From Rhineura floridana (lineage: Eukaryota > Chordata > Lepidosauria > Squamata > Rhineuridae): a stretch of 64,000 nucleotides of DNA. Position 1 is the first letter of the stretch. Every line of letters starts with the position of its first letter. Shown one piece after another: positions 44,574-59,500 of this stretch. The position numbers and the translations under genes were made by a program. The notes beneath the pieces were generated by a model. That model was not told the origin of the DNA. It ran no database searches and worked only from the letters and a program-made list of their open reading frames with translations. The DNA is taken from NCBI RefSeq assembly GCF_030035675.1, contig NC_084483.1:144681425-144745424 (forward strand), read 5' to 3'.

Positions 44574-47500
44574 GTAAGCCTGCGGGAGGCGAAATGGCTG
44601 CGGCAGAAAAGGGAGCAGCAGAGGAGCCGGTTGTGTTGTGGGACAGGGGGGTGATGGCGGGAATAGCTATGAGGGAAGGGGAAAGGGTGTGATGTTGGCA
44701 GGCACAAGTAGGAGATGAGGGGGGAAAGCATCCGCTTACCATTGCCCTCAATGCTCGTGATATGCACAATCCAGTTAGTGCCTGCCCCCCACCCCCCACG
44801 GTCGGACGAGTCAAGACCGCAGGTGAAGTAGCAGCAGATGCGGTTAGTAGCGCATCTTCCTTTTACTTGAAGCGAATAAATTGCTTCAGACTGCGCTGTT
44901 GTCACTTAGTTGCACTCACCATCGAGGCGACTGAAGAGTGTTTTTCAGTTCCTTCTCTCAGCGTACTTAGGTTAGAGTACTGAGTGTTGGCTGTTAATGC
45001 GTCTTTAGGCTCAGTACGCCTAAGCAATTATATACAGACTTTAAGGAGGGGGGACTTCGAAGGGTGTAATTGCTCCTCCCAAAGTGAAAAGCCTCTAGTA
45101 ATACATTCATCAAATAAGAGGAAGCAACTGTCTATGTGTGGAGGGTACTGACATGAAGGATCTGTGGGTGGAGTCTGTGTGAGGGAGGCTTTGCTGTGAA
45201 TCTGAAAGAGACTTTGTGCTACCCGCTTAGTCTCTTTGTTCTCTGAGTTCGGCTTGTACTTGTAGGGCTCACCATACACCACCACCGGGTTCTTCTGTTA
45301 TCTTGTCTGGACTGCATATCAAACTCTAGTTTCTAAAATGTTAAGATTATTTCAGGGGTTGGTGATGCTTAGGGACAAAAATAATATGTATAGATTGATG
45401 TGTTCTGGGGGCTTTTTATTGTTATGGTTCACAGTACTATGACTTAACATTAGCTGCTAGTCTTGTGAGAGATTGTGAGAGTTCAGATGTTTTAAAGCTA
45501 AAAGGTTGCTGGGCTGATTCTTTGATTAAAGATAAGCCATTGATAACCATTTTTTTTTAAAAAAATCTTGTGTAGAAATCTTGATTCTTTTAAATGCCAT
45601 CAACCAGCAACAATTTGTGATGACAGCAACAATTGCTGTGACTGTACAGCAAAGTAGCTGGTACAAAATGGAAACAACAGCAGTACACAAAATAGTCAAC
45701 ATCAACTATGTCGCCATACTATTCACCATCTACTTATTTGATCATGCATTAAAATAAGAGTGGGGGGGGGAATTCTAATGCCGCAGTCCCAAACATACTT
45801 AAAGAAAATAAGTTCAACATAAGTTGAAGCTGCTTTATACTGAATTAGATCAGTGGTTGGTCTGGCCCAGTGCCAGGTCTCGGGTAGAGGTCTTTCCGAC
45901 CCCTGCTACCTAAGATAATTTTTAATTGGAGATGCCAGGGATTGAATCTGGAGTCTTTTACATATTAAACATGCTCTTGCCACCAAACTGTAATTCAGCA
46001 TTGCTTAATTCTGAACAAACAGTATTGGGCTGCCAACATATGTATTAAAAACAGGAGTTAGGGTTTATGTTATTTTTAGGACTTAATGGTAAATTTGAAC
46101 CTTGTGTTCAATTGTTTTCGAAACAAAGTTTGTATGACTTTTTCCAAGTTTCCCTTTCAGTTTCATTACTTAGCAGTTGCGGTGCTGCAAGTTTATTTGA
46201 TTTCCCTAAGCCTTCCTGGAAATTCTGATGTGTAGAAACAAGCAGTATCCTAGAGGGGCTTGCCTGTTGGCTGTTGTATGAGAACTGTGTATAATCTTAA
46301 AGTTTCTGAGTTGTTTAATTTCATTTCATTTGCACAGCAGCATCAAGGAAATAGATGAATAAATTCAACACAGAGTTTGGCAAATCTATGGAAGATGGCT
46401 TGGTTTCTGCTTTAGTGCCCAATCACATAAAAACGATATCTGTGATTCCTTTGGGAAATCAGATTTGCCCTTATTAGGCATAAGATGTTTCAATATGCTA
46501 TATTTTTTATCTTACCCTTCTTCTAGGGAGCTTAGGGTAGTGTTTGCATAGTTGTCTCCCCTTCCCATTATCCTCACAATAACTGTCAGATAGGTTAGGC
46601 TGAGAGAATGGATGACCCAAGGTTACCTAGTAAGCTTCATGGCTGACTCTGAGTGGAGATGAACCTGGGTTTTTCTGACCCCTAGCATAACTCTCTAACT
46701 GCATCTTCACATGCAAAATTTTATGGACTGTATCTGCCAACTGTGCCAACATGTTAACATGGTTTGCTCAGTTCAGGATCTGACTGATTGCTTGGAAGGA
46801 ACTCTCACTTATTGCACTGGGAATTGCCCTGCTCGAATATGCTTTTCTCCTCTAGCAGGTGGCTTAGTTTGTCTGGAGCTCTTAGTTTTAAAGGTGCTTT
46901 GTGGTAGTTCACCTGATATGTATGCCTGTTGAGATCTATTCGCTATGGGCGGTTTAAAAATGAAACAAATAAAAAATAAATAAAATAGTATTCCTGTATA
47001 GGGTTGAAATGTCACTTTCTGACTTTGATTATTTGATTTCTGGATGATCTGTTACTGTTTAAACTGAGCTAATTAAAAGCAAGCCACTGTGAATTCTTGG
47101 CTTCTCATTTCCTCTTATGATCTGGATTCTCTTTCTGTTGAAATACTTTGTTGTTTCTTCATTTCTTTAAAGTAAATATAGCTGGAAGGGAGTCTGAGCG
47201 GTATCATGTCAATGTGAGTTCTGAACCGTAAGGTTTCAGTTCAAATGTCACATCAGTCATGAACTTTCTAGATGGTCTTAGTCAAACCGCAGGCTTTCTA
47301 TCTGCATACAGGGATACTGTTGACTTTCTTGTAGGGTTGCTGTACGGATTGCTGAGATAATGTATATGAAGCACTCTGAGCAATTAAAAGTGCCATATAA
47401 ATGCCATATATTTATGCAGTCCCACAACAACTTTTTATGCGTAGCTAATTTTCCTGCACATATTGTCATTAAGTTGCTTTTTGAACAAACTTAACACTAG

Positions 47501-50500
47501 GAAACAAATTTTTGATGTTTTAAACTGGGTGATAGAAAGGTATCTGGGTGCCACAAGACCTTTTAATGTAAAGATGCCTCTTTGAGTAGATCTGTCCATT
47601 TTTGTATACTGCAGTGCGGTTACATAGTGTGAGATCCAATATAGCATGAGCAGTTGTCTGCTTGTTAATACAGCCTGGCTTCTTCTCTTACCCACTTGCA
47701 GCCCTCCAAGCCAGACTTTGAGGGCTTTGGGGGACCCTCTGAAGAAGATCTTGGGAGTGCATTGGGAGCTGAAGAGAAGAAACCGAAAGTTCCATTGTAC
47801 AAGCAGGCAGACATCACTGAATGTCTCCCATAGGCTCTGAATAATGTCTGTAGTTCTGACCATTCTTCATAAAGAAAAGTATGCATCCAACTTTTTCTCA
47901 GCAGGACAAAAGGAACAAGCTGTTGAATGGTACAGAAAGGGGATTGAAGAACTGGAGAAAGGAATAGCTGTTCTAGTTACTGGTCAAGGTAGGCCAACCT
48001 TGTGCATGTGAAATTGTGAGCATATTTTGAAATTTTAAGTGGATAAATGGAGGAAGCAAGTGAAACTAGCAAAACTAGCTTGTAAATTTTTTTTTGTAGA
48101 ATTAAAAAAATCTGGTTTCTCTCAGTTAAGTATCTTCACTGTTTCATAGCCATATTATCAGGTTCTTGGGTTTCCTTGAAGTGACTTCCTTGAGATTAAT
48201 CACTGGTGCTTTGCTTCTACTTTGCTTCTGCTGCAGTGTTAGAAAATAATCTAGTCTGGTTTATCATTACAGCTTGTGGTGTGTTTGGAGCACAATGAAC
48301 TATGAGCCTGGGTTCAGACATAACACTAAGCCAGATCATAGCTTGTTTCCTGGCAGGAGGAACAAAGTGCCTGAAAATTCAGCAGCATGTACTAGTATGC
48401 TGCTTGCTCATATCAACATTAGTTTAATGTGATGTGCAAACAAGGCCAATGTCATTGAATTCAGTGCACTGCCTTAATTGCTAACACCTAATTATACTTG
48501 AAATAAAATCTCTTGGAAATATTCAAACCAGTAGGGTTTTTTCTGCTTTCCATTTGCTAATTAATAATAAAAGGATTCAGTTGCAATTTAATTGGTACTG
48601 GATTAATTCTGGTTCAGGCCAATAAACAACTGGGCATCTGATTGGCACATCAGGGCCTAAACTGATTCTGTGCCAATTCATGTTGAATACTGACTTCAGA
48701 GTCGGATGGAGCAAGTTTAGGATTGATACCTGGATGGGATCTTAAATTTGAGATGGGAAACCTGTGGCCCTCCAGTTGTTGCTGTACTGCAATTTCCACC
48801 ATCCCTGACCATTGCCCATAGGTTCTGGGGCTAACAGGAGCTAGTCCAATCACTTCTAGAGAGCCACAGGTTACCACCCCTGGTTTAGGTGACCACACTT
48901 GCAGCCTTAGTCTATAGAGACTGTTTGTAACACTGAGAGCCTGCAGTACTCTGTACTGCCTGACTCACTGCACCCTAGCCACCACAAACGCAGCCTGTCC
49001 ATGTGGAACTTGCTCAAAGTACTGTGTATATATCAGTCTTCATGTCAGAATTCAGAAATAAGTTTTATTGTGAATCAAAGTATGGGGAAGGTATTCCATA
49101 GTGCCCAGATGTCCTTTTTCTACATTAGGCCTCCATCTTGTCTGTTGCCATTTAGCTCTTTGAAAGTACAGAGTGCAGATACCTGTGGAAATGAGAGAAT
49201 AAATAAAAATCCTTCCAAGATAATATATTCACATGCTAATAGTTTGCTCTGAAGCAGGATAGTTTATTTGGTTCAACAGTTATTTTTAGCTCAGCCTTTA
49301 TTTTTAATATGTAAATACAATTTGGTTTTTGTTTTGTAATGGTTGTGGTTCCACCGAGTATTTCTGATGATAGCTTATGTTCCCTTTTCAGAGGGCAAAA
49401 TGAAAGTTCCATTAGATTTTTGGCTCAAGTTAATCTTGATACCCTGGCACTAACATTTCTGATGTTGCTTTTAAAAGCAAGATGAAAACTTCAAATATGT
49501 GTTTAATTTTGATGCAAGGAGGCATCAGATCTGGAAACTAGAGAACTAATATATTAAAATTGTAATATACAATTGCTAATCTTCCCAGTTTTTTTGTTGC
49601 TTTTTATAGACTTGTAGGGCTAAAATTTGAGATTTACCCAGTGGACAGACTTACCTTTGTATGATCTTTCCATCAGTTTATATATCTGTAATTTGAATTA
49701 TACCATTTTCCAGAAAGACCCATAATACTATTGCTAGTTCTATGTTAGCAGCTTGAAATGTTAATAGGAAATAGAAAATATGAACAGGGAACAGTCTAAT
49801 TGCATATTGTGGGAAAATATAACTGGTCTGTACATGCTTTTACTACTGAGCTCATTGGCATCCTTTCCTCATATGTGCAAATGTCGCTAAAGAGAGAAGA
49901 GCATGTACAGACTTGTAACGTTAGGTAACCATGCAAAACATCATGGAGGCTTCTTGCTATGTCATTTACTTCTAGATACATGTATATTTTAAGTAGGTTG
50001 TAATTTTAATGTTTACTTTATATCCTTTTGGTGTGGTGTGGGAGAGACATTGCTTTTTTCACTATGTCTGAATGTGAATATTTAACTTTCTTTTTAAGGA
50101 GATCATTGTGAAAGAGCTCGCCGTCTCCAGTCTAAAATGATGACAAATTTGGCAATGGCCAAGGACCGTTTGCAGCTGTTAGGTATTATTTAATATTGTT
50201 ATTTTGGAAAACTGTGGAAATGATAGTGATACAATGCATATATTTAAGAGCCTTTTATTAACGATGGAGAGAGTTTGTTTGTTATTTTTTGAAAAGGGCA
50301 TCTCAGTATTCGATATTAATTTCATAGAGCCTATGTATCCACTGTGACACAGATACAGAAATATATATAAGATGAAGGATGAGATATGTAGCATGACAAT
50401 GCTGGACTTCAGGCTTCTCTCTGAAAATTTGGTTTAGTATAAGTAAACTTAGTGGGGGGCAGCTTAGCATTGGAGGACATGGAAAGAGATGTTGGCAGGA

Positions 50501-53500
50501 AGTTAAAATGAAACAAATTTCAAACTACAAATGAAGCATTAATGAAAGTGATAAATTGCTGAACAGACTGATGAACTCCATATTATAGGATAATCTATCA
50601 GTTCACAACTTTGTATTTCTAAAATATATCAGGAGCTCAGACAGTTCATTTGTCACTGACAGCTGATTATGAGTATGAACAGCAATTCTCCTTAAACTTG
50701 CACATTGAGGGAAGCAGATAAACTTTTGATAGCAGTTACTCAATGAACTTCTATTGTGTTGGCCTACTTGTTTAGCTACTTGACAGATTTAGTTGACTAA
50801 CAGAAGAAAGGATGCAACCGAAGACATGCATGAGTTCAAAGAGTAAAAACTGTCCGATTTGTAGCCCAGTGTACCTCTAACTATAAGTAAAAAGGTAAGG
50901 CTAAAATTCTAGCCACACTTAACTGGCATGGAGTAAGTCACATTGAACTTACTGGGGCTTACTTTCAAATAAACATATATAGGTTTCAGCTTTCAGACCC
51001 AGACTTAAATTTTCCACATATATTGAAAAGTGCTAAAATTTTGCATATCTTCTACATCCATTTTAGTGTACTTGCTTGGGTTTTATTTCGGTGACTGGAA
51101 TGCATATATCTGGCTTTCTCTAAATGACCCTGACTTCTACGAAATGAGTGTTCCACTTGAAATAAATATATTTTTAAAGTCTCTTGTAAATTTTAGTGAA
51201 TGTACAGTTTCCCATTCTTGAAGGAAAACTAGGCAGTGTTTGTGTAAGCAAAACCAGCCTTAGGAGGCTACAAGTTAGTGTGGAGCAATGGCATTGAAAG
51301 AGGCTACTAAATCCTTCCGTTCAGTCTATTTTTCTGCTAAAAATTACATCCTGCTGCTGACTTCAAGCAGAAAAAACAGCCATAGGGAAAAATGTTAAGG
51401 AGCCTCCTCACCTTCTGGTATACCTCCACGCAAGCCAGCAGTCTGCTGAGACTGCTCTTGGTGTAAGAGATACATACAACTGACTGCATGTCACATTTTT
51501 ATATTGCAATAACGCATGGTAAATGTAAACACTTACAATTAAGTAAAGCATTATAGTTGATGATTGAGTCACACTTTTAAAACAAACTAATGCTGTTCCA
51601 TGGTCATTCACAACATGCAGTGTTTTTCAAGAGAGCATAGTAAAAAGGAAAACTTTAAATTGTATAGCTGTAGTATGTTCTCTGTTAACGTAAGCTTTTT
51701 TACATATGAGGAGTCCAGATTAATTGTCAGTCCTTTGAAGCTGGAGCTTCTTGATCAGTCATTCATTCTCCTACATCACTTCTTCTCCCTCCCCTGCCAG
51801 TGTTTCCAGCCACCTAAATCTAGTAGGTGGGGGAGACCTTTCTTCACCACTGCATTGATTATTTTTGAAGGCTCCAAATTATTCTTGCTGTTTTCTTCTT
51901 GAGAATGGGGGCTTAGAGTAACATAGAGTCGTGGTGGCACTTGGTCAAGTCCTTAAGGTGCTATAGGACTCTTTGCTTTTGTTTTGTTACAGCAAACTTA
52001 ACATGGTTACCCCTTAGAATTAGTCTATATTAAGATTCCTAGGCCAGAAAACACCTTTAAAGCCTGCTCTTATGCATATATATTCAGTAGACTTGCTAAA
52101 TTTAATGGGACTTACACTCCTGTTATGTACATATGCTTATAGCCTAATAGGTTATATAAAAGCCTGAAAATGGTTTATTTTAATTATGTACTATATTATG
52201 TGAATATATATCAATGATTTTGACTTAGATTATGATGCTTAACGCACCTTATATATGTTTTTATATATGTTTATAAACAGCAGAAGTCTGCTTGGAACTT
52301 GGTGAAATGGAAACAATCCACATTTAATTTTGGGGAGCTGTTGATAGCTTCATAGTAATTGCATCTGAAATTATTGTATTTTATCTTTTTTAATGTACGT
52401 CGCCTAGAGTGGCTAATTGCCAGATAGGCGACAAACAAATTAAATATTATTATTATTATTTTATTATTATTAATATTTCACAAGTAACTGGCTGAAATTC
52501 TGGAACTAATAATATTCATCCTTTGGCATTCCCTCAAAATGTGCATTGCAGTTTGGTTTTGTTACCTGTTTCTGGTGCTGTTCCTGAAAACATTGTGTGA
52601 TATAAAACAGCTGGTTGAAATCACATGTCACCTCTTTGGAGTATGGAATGCAACTATTGGGTAGGAGGTGTTGGCAAGAGGGTGGTTTTTTTTTTTAACA
52701 ACATGTGAATTAGTCCATTTCCCTATTCGGGGAATATAGTACTTGTCGTGTTGCAGTCGCTCATGCATGAACATCGAGCATCAATAGTATTCAAAGCTCT
52801 TGAATCTCAACATACAATTTATTTTTAAAAATGCTGTCTGCCCTTCAATTCAAAATTTTCATGGCAGTCATAAAAACTATAAAAGGCAGCATAAAAAGCA
52901 AATACATCAGGAAAAAATCCTGGAAAAATAGCAAGGTCATTCATGTAGGTACCAGGCAAGTTTCCCTGGCCAAACAGTTCCAATAGCACCACATCAGCAC
53001 CACAACAAAAAAGGCCCTATTTTCCATAGCCACCCACATCATTTCAGATGGCAAGGGCACTTGGATTAGAGCCATCTGAGGAAGATCTTAGTGTGCAGGC
53101 AGTTTTTTGTGGCAGAAGGTATTCCCATGATTATCCAGGTACTAAGCTATATAGCATTTTTAAGATCAAGCAACAACTCTTTGAATTGTGCTTGGAAACA
53201 ATCTGGAAGCCAGCAAAGCTCTTTAAAAATTGGTGAGATGAGTTCCTGTTGGCCTACTAGCAATGGTTTTAACTTGTCTGGCTTCAGGTCCAGCTATGGG
53301 ATGGAAATAGTTTTGGTCACCCCGTGGATGACTTATGCAGGATAATAGATGGGAGGAGGATGCTACCCCATTAGCTTTCCTGGACCTCTCAACAGCTTTT
53401 GATACCATTGACCATGGTATCCTTCTGGATCGTCTGTTGGGGGTTGGGCTTATGTGATGCTGTTTTTGGAGCGGTTCTAGTTGTTCCTCACTGGGTGTTC

Positions 53501-56500
53501 TCAGATGGTAGTGCTGGGGGACTCTTGCTCTATCCCATGGTCTTTTGGTTTGTAGAGTGCCACAGATCTTTGTATTGCCCCCCCCCCCTGGTGCTTTTTA
53601 ACATCCACATTAAACTGTGGGGGAAGTTATCCAGAGTTCAGGCTGCAGCATCACCAGAATGTTGCTGACATGCAGCTTTGGTTCTTTTCCATCTTTGGAT
53701 ATCAGGGAGGCTATTGAAACCCTAAACCAATGTCTGGGGGTAGTTCTGGAATGGATAAGGACAAATAAGCTGAGGTTAAATGCAGGTAAGATGAAGGTCC
53801 TGCCTGCTCCCATCTCCCTCCTTCCCCCCTGTGATCCCCCCTGCTTCACCTATCATAAGCATGATTGCAGGGCAGTAAATCCCACTGAACTCAATAAGCA
53901 TGCAAATGATCAATCCATTCTCAGCAAACTTGTACAGGATGCCATTTCTTACCTCCTGGATTAAAAAGCAGAGACATTCACTAATGGCCAAAAAACCCTT
54001 GCGGTCTGAGAACATACCTATAGCCAACAGATTCTTCACAAAATTCTTCCAAGCTACAAAATTCTTCAAGCTACATAGCAAGTGGATTGGACAGTGAAAG
54101 ACCAACCCAAATTGTGTTTGTATTTTTACGAATTTGTAGAGCAGTACAATATCTCAGAGAGGAGGTCAGGTCTCCTGCTCACCTGGTGCATTCGCTATAG
54201 CTGCCCAATTTCCCCATTTTCTAAAGTTTGATAGAATTATTTGTTGGGTATAGATACATGTTTGCAAACTGCAAGGTTTTTTTGCCTATTAGTGAATCAC
54301 CTAACAGGAACAGCCTTTTGTTCCCCAAGTGTGAAAACAAAGGGCAAAGGAAGCATATACCGTATATTCCAGCGTATAAGACGACTGGGCGTATAAGACG
54401 ACCCCCAACTTTTCCAGTTAAAATATAGAGTTTGGGATATACTCGCCGTATAAGACTACCCCTGCTTATGACATGCAAGCTATGTACCTTACCGGCGATT
54501 GGCTGGTTGTTGTATACAAAGCCTATCGTGCGAAGGCAAGAATGTCTTTGAAGTCAAGACTAGGGGCGTCAGGCCCCTCCCACTCTCCAGTTCATTCTTG
54601 CCTTCGTACGAACAAGATTGAGATCCTATAGCATAGCTTAGCTAAGTTTTCTGTGTTTTTTGTTGCTGTATTTGTTTGACAGAGTGTGGAGGTTTTGTGA
54701 CTGTGTGTTTACCAAGTGTTCCCTTCCCTCTGTCTTGTATCTAACGTCGTGTTTTCCATTTCTGGGGAGTTCCCTTGGGGGGGGGTTCCCTGTTGCCCGG
54801 GCCGTTGATTTTCCCAGCCTTTCATCCAATGGCCATCAGAGGGACTGCGGCTGCGGTTCTCTCTATTCCCAGCGGGAGCTTGCGGCTGCAGCTCCCGTCG
54901 TTATTTCCCTCCCGTTCCTGGCTGTTTGAGTCTCCCCCGTCCCGGGAATATTTCATTGAGAGTCTGCGGCTGCGGCTCTCTCTCTCCCTTTGCGGCTTTT
55001 ATCTCGGACTGCCTTGAGCCTCGCTGCCTGACAGTTTCGCGCCGCAACGGTTCCTGCATACGGCGGCTGCGGCTGCCTCCTCCTGCTTCCTTAGCGGCGG
55101 CGGCTTTTTTGCCTTTTTTACCTAGCCGTTCCTTTATTGATTTTCTGCGCCGCGACCTTGCTTATCGGCCCCGCGGCTGCAGCACAAACGGCTCTACCCC
55201 CGCCCGCCATTGCCGCTTCGTTATTGTCCACCATTTTTTGACTTAATTTTCCTGCTCTTTTTCAGCACCCAGCGTATAAGACGACCCCCGACTTTTGAGA
55301 AGATTTTCCTGGGTTAAAAAGTCGTCTTATACGCCGGAATATACGGTAATTTAACACAGTTTAGAAATAACTGGCCAGATGTTTTGGTTGTAGGCCTTTT
55401 TTATTTATTTATTATTTATTAGATTTATATCCCACCCTTCCTCCCAGTAGGAGTCCATATAGGTCTGTCTCTTGAGGTATGATGAAATGATCAGTTGGTG
55501 TCATTTTTTTGACGGAAGACAAGTGGATAACAAGAAAGAGCCTATAGAGAGTTAGAACGTCATTTTTTCTGGGATGGGATGGTAGGCATCTTTTTTCTTT
55601 GATCTTTGACCGTCTTTGAGATTTTAAGAGTCTGCATTTTTAATTCATATGTGACAAACTGTGTTGGGTTTTCATTAAAGACCCTTTCTAGTTAAAAACA
55701 TGTTTTATTAATCCTTTGGTGGGAGAATACAAATAGACATAATTAATGGAATCAGAAAGGTAGGACAGGACATCTCTGTAGAAAGGAAATGGAATGTGTG
55801 TGCTAAGATGGTGAGAGCAGTAACTAAACAATACATTTTGTGAGCCAAAATTGCATTGAAAAACTATTGTGTTTTTAACAGTAGTTGTTTTTATGTCCTG
55901 TGTGGGTTGGATGCAGACTTGCATGCAGTAGAGTTTCATTCACATGATGCTCACCTAGAGGAACAGAAAAATGTAAATGTACTGCCTTCAAGTCGATTCC
56001 GACTTATGGCAACCCGATGAATAGGGTTTTCATGGTAAGCGGTATTCAGAGGGGGTTTACCATTGCCTCCCTCTGAGGCTGAGAGGCAGTGAGTGGCCCA
56101 TGGTCACCCAGCGAGCTTCATGGCTGTGTGGGGATTCGAACCCTGGTCTCCCAGGTCATAGTCCAGCACCATAACCAATACACCACACTGGCACAGTGTA
56201 CACTGGCACAGAAAGGGAGATTATTTTCCCCAGTTCCTCCTTTCCCCTGTTGCCCCCTGAAAAGCTGCTCTCCGTGCGGCAAGCCATCCTGGAACAACAT
56301 AGGAGGTGGCACTGGGGACTGCAGGGGAAAGACAAAATAGCTTCTCTACCTTTCTTTCAGCTTGACTTCTGCTGGATCAGTCCCTTCCATTTGCAGAATG
56401 GCAACTCTGCTAGGTCCAGCTCTGCTTTTTCTACAAGAAAATGGGTGTTGGCCCCTCTTTCTAAAATCAATTAAGGTGGATATCCCCACATAAGTTAAGT

Positions 56501-59500
56501 GTGGATGCTGGAGGCTGTTGTGACCAGTCAAATTTAGGAGGTTATTTAGTTTGAGAGAGACTAAGTTCCTTCAAAAAGGTTACAGATAATGATTAGCATA
56601 AGGGTGGCGTTGTGGAATTGAAGCAATATTATTTCTTTCAATATTTCTCATTACATCATACTTTTGAAGTGGCAGAAAGGCTTCTTCACTCTGCCCCATA
56701 TGTAATTGTACAGTAATGCTACACCCCTTTGAGTGTTGTTTCTTCTGTTAAAATATTTGGTAATTAATTATGTAGTGATATTTATAGATACTAATAATTT
56801 AACTTCATCAGAAAAGAGGGTTCCTCCTCATTCTCACTGACAGAAGAATTGTCTAGCAGCTTGTAATCAGCAGAAACATTTTGTGTCATAGCATTAACTA
56901 TCAAATATGAAGTAATAATTATACGCAAACACCCATCAGCAAAGTTTAAGATAAGGATAAGATCTGGCTGCAACTTGCACCAACTGGTTATAGACATCTC
57001 ACCTACAAACCTCCTTTTTTCCCATGGTCTTTGCATATGCACGGAATGGTTTCCATCAAACTTTTTCATTGTTACTTCTGACTAACTTGGTTATTGATTG
57101 CAGTTCACAAATGTTTCATAATAGTATGCCATCTTTTAGAGGTTCTTGTAATTTCATAATATAGTTAACATTAGATGCATGCTTTATAACTTTAATCCAT
57201 TTCAAGTCAATTGAAGGCAAAGTCATTTTGGTGTGATTGGTGTATGTAACTTTTCATGGGTTCATTTTTTGTTCTTTATTTGTCCTTCCCCACCTCTCTG
57301 TTTTGTTGCATAGAGAAGATGCAGGCAGTTAAGCAAATCCCCAAGCTGCAAATGGAAGTCAGTAGTGACAGTACTAACCTGGTATGCCGCAATGGACATC
57401 TCCAGTCAGGTGGGTTTGGTTTTACCAGCACCTAATTAATTAGGGGGATGTCTATCAATATCTAGTGTATATATAAAACAAACAAAATATGCAGTGCTAA
57501 TTTGCCTGCTCCTAATCTATTTTTAAAATGCTACTATTTAAAGGTTTTATATAAGTGCATTCTATCTTCAAAATTTTCTTAACATTGTTCTTGTTGGACT
57601 CCTTTCCTTGTACTCATTTAAACATTGCCATATTTTTAAATGAAATGTTTGCTAAGGCAAGGCATTAATTCTAAAAATGTTTAATGCCTTTAAAATGCAG
57701 TTTTAATATTTTGAAGAGAAAAATCTGCATTTTTAATCTTTGGAATACAATATCAGGAACAATAAGCTGGTAGATTTTATAGGCTGTTAGGTATACTAGT
57801 GTAGGATATATGGCACATCTGTATTGGATTGTTTTGAATTCTATATTCTGTTTAAATCAAGGACGCACAATATTTCGTTATACTTCCTATTATATTATAC
57901 TTCCTGTTAGAGGTAATTGCTTGTTTGCTGCTTGATATTAGAAAGTATGCTTAGAATTACAGGCAAAGGCTGTATGTATGGGAAGGTTAATTGTTTTAAC
58001 AAGGAGAGCTATGTTTGAAAGTTGATTTCAGTCATGTATGTGGGGGAATGATTGTGATCTAGCATTCTTAAAATATGTACTAAAGGAAAAGTGAACTTAA
58101 AACTGCAGGTCGTGAAATGTATATTATCAATTGGTAATCTTATTCAATTGGGTAGCTTCTTTGCCCCAAGTTCCTACTAATTTTGTAATTGGTACCTTAA
58201 TTATTTCCACTCTTTGTAAGAGAAATGCTTTCAAATAGATGCAAATACTGTGCAAAGTACAATTAAGTTAAAACACATGTGTGGTTTCTTAATATTTTTG
58301 TTTTAGAAATCTGGTATTTCAGATGAGAATTCCCAAAGATTGGGGTAGATGGGTCCTCAGCTTAAAAAAAAATTGTGAGAATTGGGCAAGAAATTATCTT
58401 CATTCTTGTTTATCATTCCTAAATGAGGCTTTGAAATACTACCAGTCTTATGTGTATTTTTGCTTGTCTCATTAACAGAGCATATCCAAAAATGGCCAGA
58501 TATCTGACGTTTTAATTACATTTTTAAAGGTGACAATATAATTTCATTCCACTTAGAGGAAGATTTTTGGTTAATAATTTAAATAAGTGCTGGTATTTGG
58601 GATTCGGCAATATCTTCTTGATGGCGTCAAGGAGCTGTTAAAGCTTAGGAAAAACTGGTCTTTCTTAGTCATATTTGGGGGGGGGATACTTGGGTAAGGG
58701 TTATGTCTAAGTGCTTTTGTCCACTTCATGGAACCCAGTCCGCTCTCTGGTTTTCCAATGAGCTATGGCACTGAAGTAAGTTAGGAGAAAACTAGAATAC
58801 AAGTGGTGCAAATCTCATCATTCTCTCCTTTATACTGCCCAGCAGGCCTTTTCTGAATAGTTCACAGCCTACTTCGGTTTGGCCCACAGGGTGACATCAT
58901 AGAATCTTGAAAGCTTGCTGTGACATTGCTGTACATATCAAGGATGTAGATGCTCATATCTGTCTAGAATTGGTATCTATAGTTTTGCAGTTCAGTCAGC
59001 ATATGCCTGGAATACATTCTAGTCTAGTGTTGTGGGATGAGTTAAACAGATATTGCAGGGTGAGGTTATAGACAAGGTGGTTGGAGGGATGGAGCCTACC
59101 GCATGCCTCCTTAACCCGTCTTCTCCTTGGCTTAAGGCTGGATTCAGTGGGTAAAAAATACTTGTGTACTAGAAGGAGTTGTCCTAATTGCTTTGAAAGT
59201 GACAGTTACAAGATTGCTTCTGAATAAACACTCCCTGGACCTCAAGGACTGTATTATTGCCCAAATATCTCCTCCTTGGGCAAAATGCTTGAGTGGTGGT
59301 TGCCAAGCATTTTCAGTCACTCTTGGATAAAACTGATTATCAGGATCCATTTCAATCTGGTATCAGACCTGGTTTTGGCACAAAATGCCTTGGTTGCTCC
59401 AAGGGTTGATCTGTACTAGAAGAAGGGCAAAGAAAATGCAATTTTCAATTATTCTGTATCTCTCAGAAGGGTTGGTACAATCAGTCTTGGTATCCTCCTC

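Noticed and set aside
44258-44905. 215-codon minus-strand frame over SPAST exon 1
   Set aside because: Shadow of a GC-rich exon; the plus-strand frame is clearly SPAST.
47435-47863. 142-codon minus-strand frame in SPAST intron 1
   Set aside because: No family resemblance, low-quality composition and no splice or promoter support.
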